Shown here: positions 62,014 to 64,000 of the stretch, in pieces
Layout of the letters: each line of letters opens with the position of its first letter
How positions within the stretch are numbered: the stretch's first letter is position 1
Assembly: GCA_022013685.1 (NCBI GenBank)
Contig: JAKLPV010000156.1
Location: 1-64,000 of the forward strand
Origin: Anaerolineae bacterium
GTDB taxonomy: Bacteria; Chloroflexota; Anaerolineae; Anaerolineales; Villigracilaceae
DNA length: 64,000 bases
Reading direction: 5' to 3'
Translations under genes and position numbers: made by a program
The notes under the pieces: generated by a model
The model's database searches: none
Seen by the model: only the letters and a program-made list of their open reading frames with translations
Told to the model about the DNA's origin: nothing

Positions 62014-63387
62014 ATGCTGGTTGTTGCAAGCGACATCCATCTTTCTGACGAGACCGTTGGCGCCGTTGTCTCGGACAAAACCTTCGCCTTGTTTGCCAGC
62101 CGCCTGCGTGAATTGGCTTACCAGGCCTCCTGGCGCGCGGGCGGACGCTATGACCCTGTCCGCGAGGTGGATATCATCTTGTTGGGTGACATCCTCGACC
62201 CGCTCCAATCGACCCTCTGGTTCGAAAAAAAACCGGGCCAGGAAGGCTATGTCCGTCCCTGGCACGACCCACAATCTGAATTATTCGTTCGCAAGGTGGC
62301 CGAAATCACCCGCGCCATTCTGCAAAAAAACCGGGCGGCTGTGGATGTGCTCAAGAAATTATCCCGGGACGGAGAAGGCATCCGCCTGCCGCCCGCTGAC
62401 CGGCGCGGCAAACCCGCCCTGTATACCCGTGAACGCGTCACACCCAGGGTGCGGATTTATTACATGGTCGGCAACCATGATTGGTACTACCACCTGCCCG
62501 GCAAGGCCTATGACGCCATCCGCGCCGAAATCATCGAGGCGATGGGCCTCGACAACCTGCCGGGGCCTTTCCCGCATGGTCCCGAAGATGCCGGGGCGCT
62601 GGGCGAAACCTTCGAGCGGTACCGCCTGGTTGCGCGTCACGGCGACCGCTACGACCCGATGAGCTACAACCCGCGGGCCGGGCGCGACAGCGCCACCCTG
62701 GCGGATGTGTACACGCTCGAAGTGCTCTACCGCTTTCCGCACGAGGTCAACCTTCAGTTGGGTGACGAGCTGCCGCCCATGCTTTTACAGGGTATCCAGC
62801 GCATGATTAATGTGCGCCCATTGCTGGCAACCCCGCTCTGGTTGTTCGACCAGGTCAGGCGGCATGGCGCAAGCAAGGCTCACTACGGGCAGGTAAAAAC
62901 CATGTGGGACACGGTTTGCGAAGATTTTCTCAGTCTGGAGCCTCTGCGCGACAGCCAGTTTGCCGCGCCCGTCTCGCGCAACGTTTTGCGACTGATCTTT
63001 AGCCTGTCCAAGCGCGCTCCTTTTTCCACCGTGGCAACTGTCAGCAATTTGCTGCGCCGCTACATTCCCCAGGAACACATTTCGATTGCCCGCTTTGCTT
63101 ACCAGGAAAGCGCCATCCGCGCCGGACGAGCGGATTTTGTCACCTACGGGCATACACATAGCCACGAGGTTGTCTCGCTTGAACAGCGCGTGCAGGACGT
63201 GCAGCAGAGCGGGCAGGTTTACATCAACACCGGCGCCTGGGCCACTTTCTACGATTACTATCACCGCCCTGCCGCCGCTGGCGAGCAAAAGACCAGGCCC
63301 ATGCACCTGCTGACCTGTGTGGCGCTTTACCAGGAGGGCGAGCGCCAGGGACGACGCTACGAAAACTGGTGGGCAAACTTTGCCTAA
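62014..63387 (+). CDS. Calcineurin-like metallophosphoesterase
   Basis: 457 aa. The dinuclear metal motifs occur in order: VVASDIHLSD (DxH), ILLGDILDPL (GDxxD), YYMVGNHDWYYH (GNHD) and TYGHTHSHEV (GHTH). The family hydrolyses phosphomonoesters or diesters of nucleotides, nucleic acids or lipids. The protein is longer than minimal members, with inserts between GDxxD and GNHD and between GNHD and GHTH, the latter ~240 residues and partly helical. The substrate cannot be named. It is a single-gene unit followed by a strong terminator. Confidence 0.88.
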   Translation: MLVVASDIHLSDETVGAVVSDKTFALFASRLRELAYQASWRAGGRYDPVREVDIILLGDILDPLQSTLWFEKKPGQEGYVRPWHDPQSELFVRKVAEITRAILQKNRAAVDVLKKLSRDGEGIRLPPADRRGKPALYTRERVTPRVRIYYMVGNHDWYYHLPGKAYDAIRAEIIEAMGLDNLPGPFPHGPEDAGALGETFERYRLVARHGDRYDPMSYNPRAGRDSATLADVYTLEVLYRFPHEVNLQLGDELPPMLLQGIQRMINVRPLLATPLWLFDQVRRHGASKAHYGQVKTMWDTVCEDFLSLEPLRDSQFAAPVSRNVLRLIFSLSKRAPFSTVATVSNLLRRYIPQEHISIARFAYQESAIRAGRADFVTYGHTHSHEVVSLEQRVQDVQQSGQVYINTGAWATFYDYYHRPAAAGEQKTRPMHLLTCVALYQEGERQGRRYENWWANFA

Positions 63388-63421
63388 ACCTGCACATAAG
63401 TTCTAGCATCGGATATACTCA

Positions 63422-63453
63422 CAGCCGGGAGCCAGCCTCCCGGCTCTTTTTTT
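63422..63453 (+). terminator. Terminator after the phosphoesterase
   Basis: agccgggag pairs with ctcccggct over a 5-nt loop, followed by a long T-run. Confidence 0.92.
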
Positions 63454-63475
63454 CTCATTCACCCCATAAAAAAAT

Positions 63476-64000
63476 ATGCCCCTTCTTGGCGAATTCTCTG
63501 CTTTATTCACATCCTTTTGCTGGGCCATGAGCGCTGTCGGCTTTAGCAATGCCACCAGCGTACTCGGCTCACAGGTCACCAACCGTCTGCGCGTTGTCCT
63601 GGCCCTGATCGCGCTGATCGTGATCAACACCGTTCTGTATGGCAAACCGATCCCCTTCGACGCGGGTCTCGAACGCTGGGGCTGGCTGACGCTTTCGGGC
63701 GTGATCGGCCTGGCTCTGGGCGACGCCTTCCTGTTCAGCTCCTACCGCCATATCGGTCCGCGCCTGGGGCTGCTGCTGCTCAGCCTGGCCCCGGTCTTCA
63801 GCGCGGTCATCGCCTGGGGCTTGTTCGGCGAGACATTGACCTTCATGCAGATGCTCGGCATCGCCGTCACCCTGGGCGGGATCTCGTGGGTCGTGCTGGT
63901 GCGCGGCGAAGAGAACGGCCAGAGCCAGCACGATTGGCGCAAAGGCATCCTGTTCGGCATCCTGGCCGCCCTCGGGCAGGCCGCCGGGCTGGTGCTCTCC
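63476..64000 (+). CDS. EamA/DMT-family permease, truncated by the window
   Basis: The first 175 codons run in frame to the window end. Helices such as LLGEFSALFTSFCWAMSAVGF, VVLALIALIVINTVLYG, LSGVIGLALGDAFLFSSYRHIG and LLLLSLAPVFSAVIAWGLFGE, with the conserved LAPVFSAVIAWGLFGETLT stretch, fit the first EamA half-repeat and the start of the second (KGILFGILAALGQAAGL). These proteins export metabolites; the substrate is unknown. ATG at 63476. Confidence 0.85.
   Translation, partial: MPLLGEFSALFTSFCWAMSAVGFSNATSVLGSQVTNRLRVVLALIALIVINTVLYGKPIPFDAGLERWGWLTLSGVIGLALGDAFLFSSYRHIGPRLGLLLLSLAPVFSAVIAWGLFGETLTFMQMLGIAVTLGGISWVVLVRGEENGQSQHDWRKGILFGILAALGQAAGLVLS

Overview
The window looks like a chromosomal segment of a Chloroflexota bacterium, most likely Anaerolineae-like. 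This is inferred from gene content, not from a marker gene: a T-box-controlled pheS-pheT operon, a b6-type quinol:cytochrome c oxidoreductase with a fused diheme subunit, a DUF3090/SCO1664-type gene pair, an orphan Flp pilin, and many short intergenic palindromic repeats. There is no rRNA, tRNA, CRISPR array, phage or complete insertion sequence. Gene density is high, and many neighbouring genes overlap by 4 nt (ATGA).

Layout. 1-2.4 kb: membrane protein with a winged-helix regulator, a permease remnant and a WD40-like lipoprotein. 2.4-4.3 kb: an ABC-F ATPase behind an attenuator-like leader with a five-codon ORF. 4.3-11.5 kb: a 7TM-PAS-PAS sensor without kinase domain, a cation-efflux-like protein, a pyruvyltransferase-like protein, aroQ, a thiolase, a DinB-fold protein, a response regulator and an inositol monophosphatase. 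11.6-20 kb (minus strand): pheST with its Phe T-box, an HD hydrolase, a class V aminotransferase, an FHA protein, lipB and a HAD phosphatase. 20-25 kb: GAF-GAF-PAS histidine kinase, degenerate metallo-beta-lactamase-fold protein, asparaginase, endonuclease III and a 50-aa Flp pilin. 25-28.7 kb (minus): SlyD, homoserine dehydrogenase, SCO1664-like, GNAT, DUF3090. 28.9-31 kb: membrane diguanylate cyclase.

31-35.5 kb (minus): a translationally coupled pair, an AAA ATPase with a PD-(D/E)XK-like C-terminus followed by a 1025-aa SF2 helicase with two membrane segments. This is the best candidate in the window for an undescribed system. 35.6-42 kb: methylmalonyl-CoA mutase large chain, phosphofructokinase, RNase Z, a CoA-binding protein and a GH4 glycosidase. 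41.6-43.8 kb: ECF sigma factor, anti-sigma factor and a beta-helix/membrane effector. 44-51.5 kb: C45 acyltransferase-like, manA-like, menG, a methyltransferase, an aldo/keto reductase, a YitT protein and a GT-C-like membrane protein.

51.6-58.7 kb is the respiratory core. The Rieske-cytochrome b-subunit IV/diheme operon (minus) and sdhCDAB (plus) diverge from one 394-bp control region, which carries a CRP/FNR-like palindrome. 59.4-64 kb: fatty acid desaturase, lipA, a gene-free 287-bp imperfect palindrome flanked by 19-bp direct repeats, a metallophosphoesterase and a truncated EamA permease. LipB and LipA (lipoylation), methylmalonyl-CoA mutase and thiolase (acyl-CoA metabolism), MenG (menaquinone), succinate dehydrogenase and the bc-type complex together indicate a respiring heterotroph using menaquinone.
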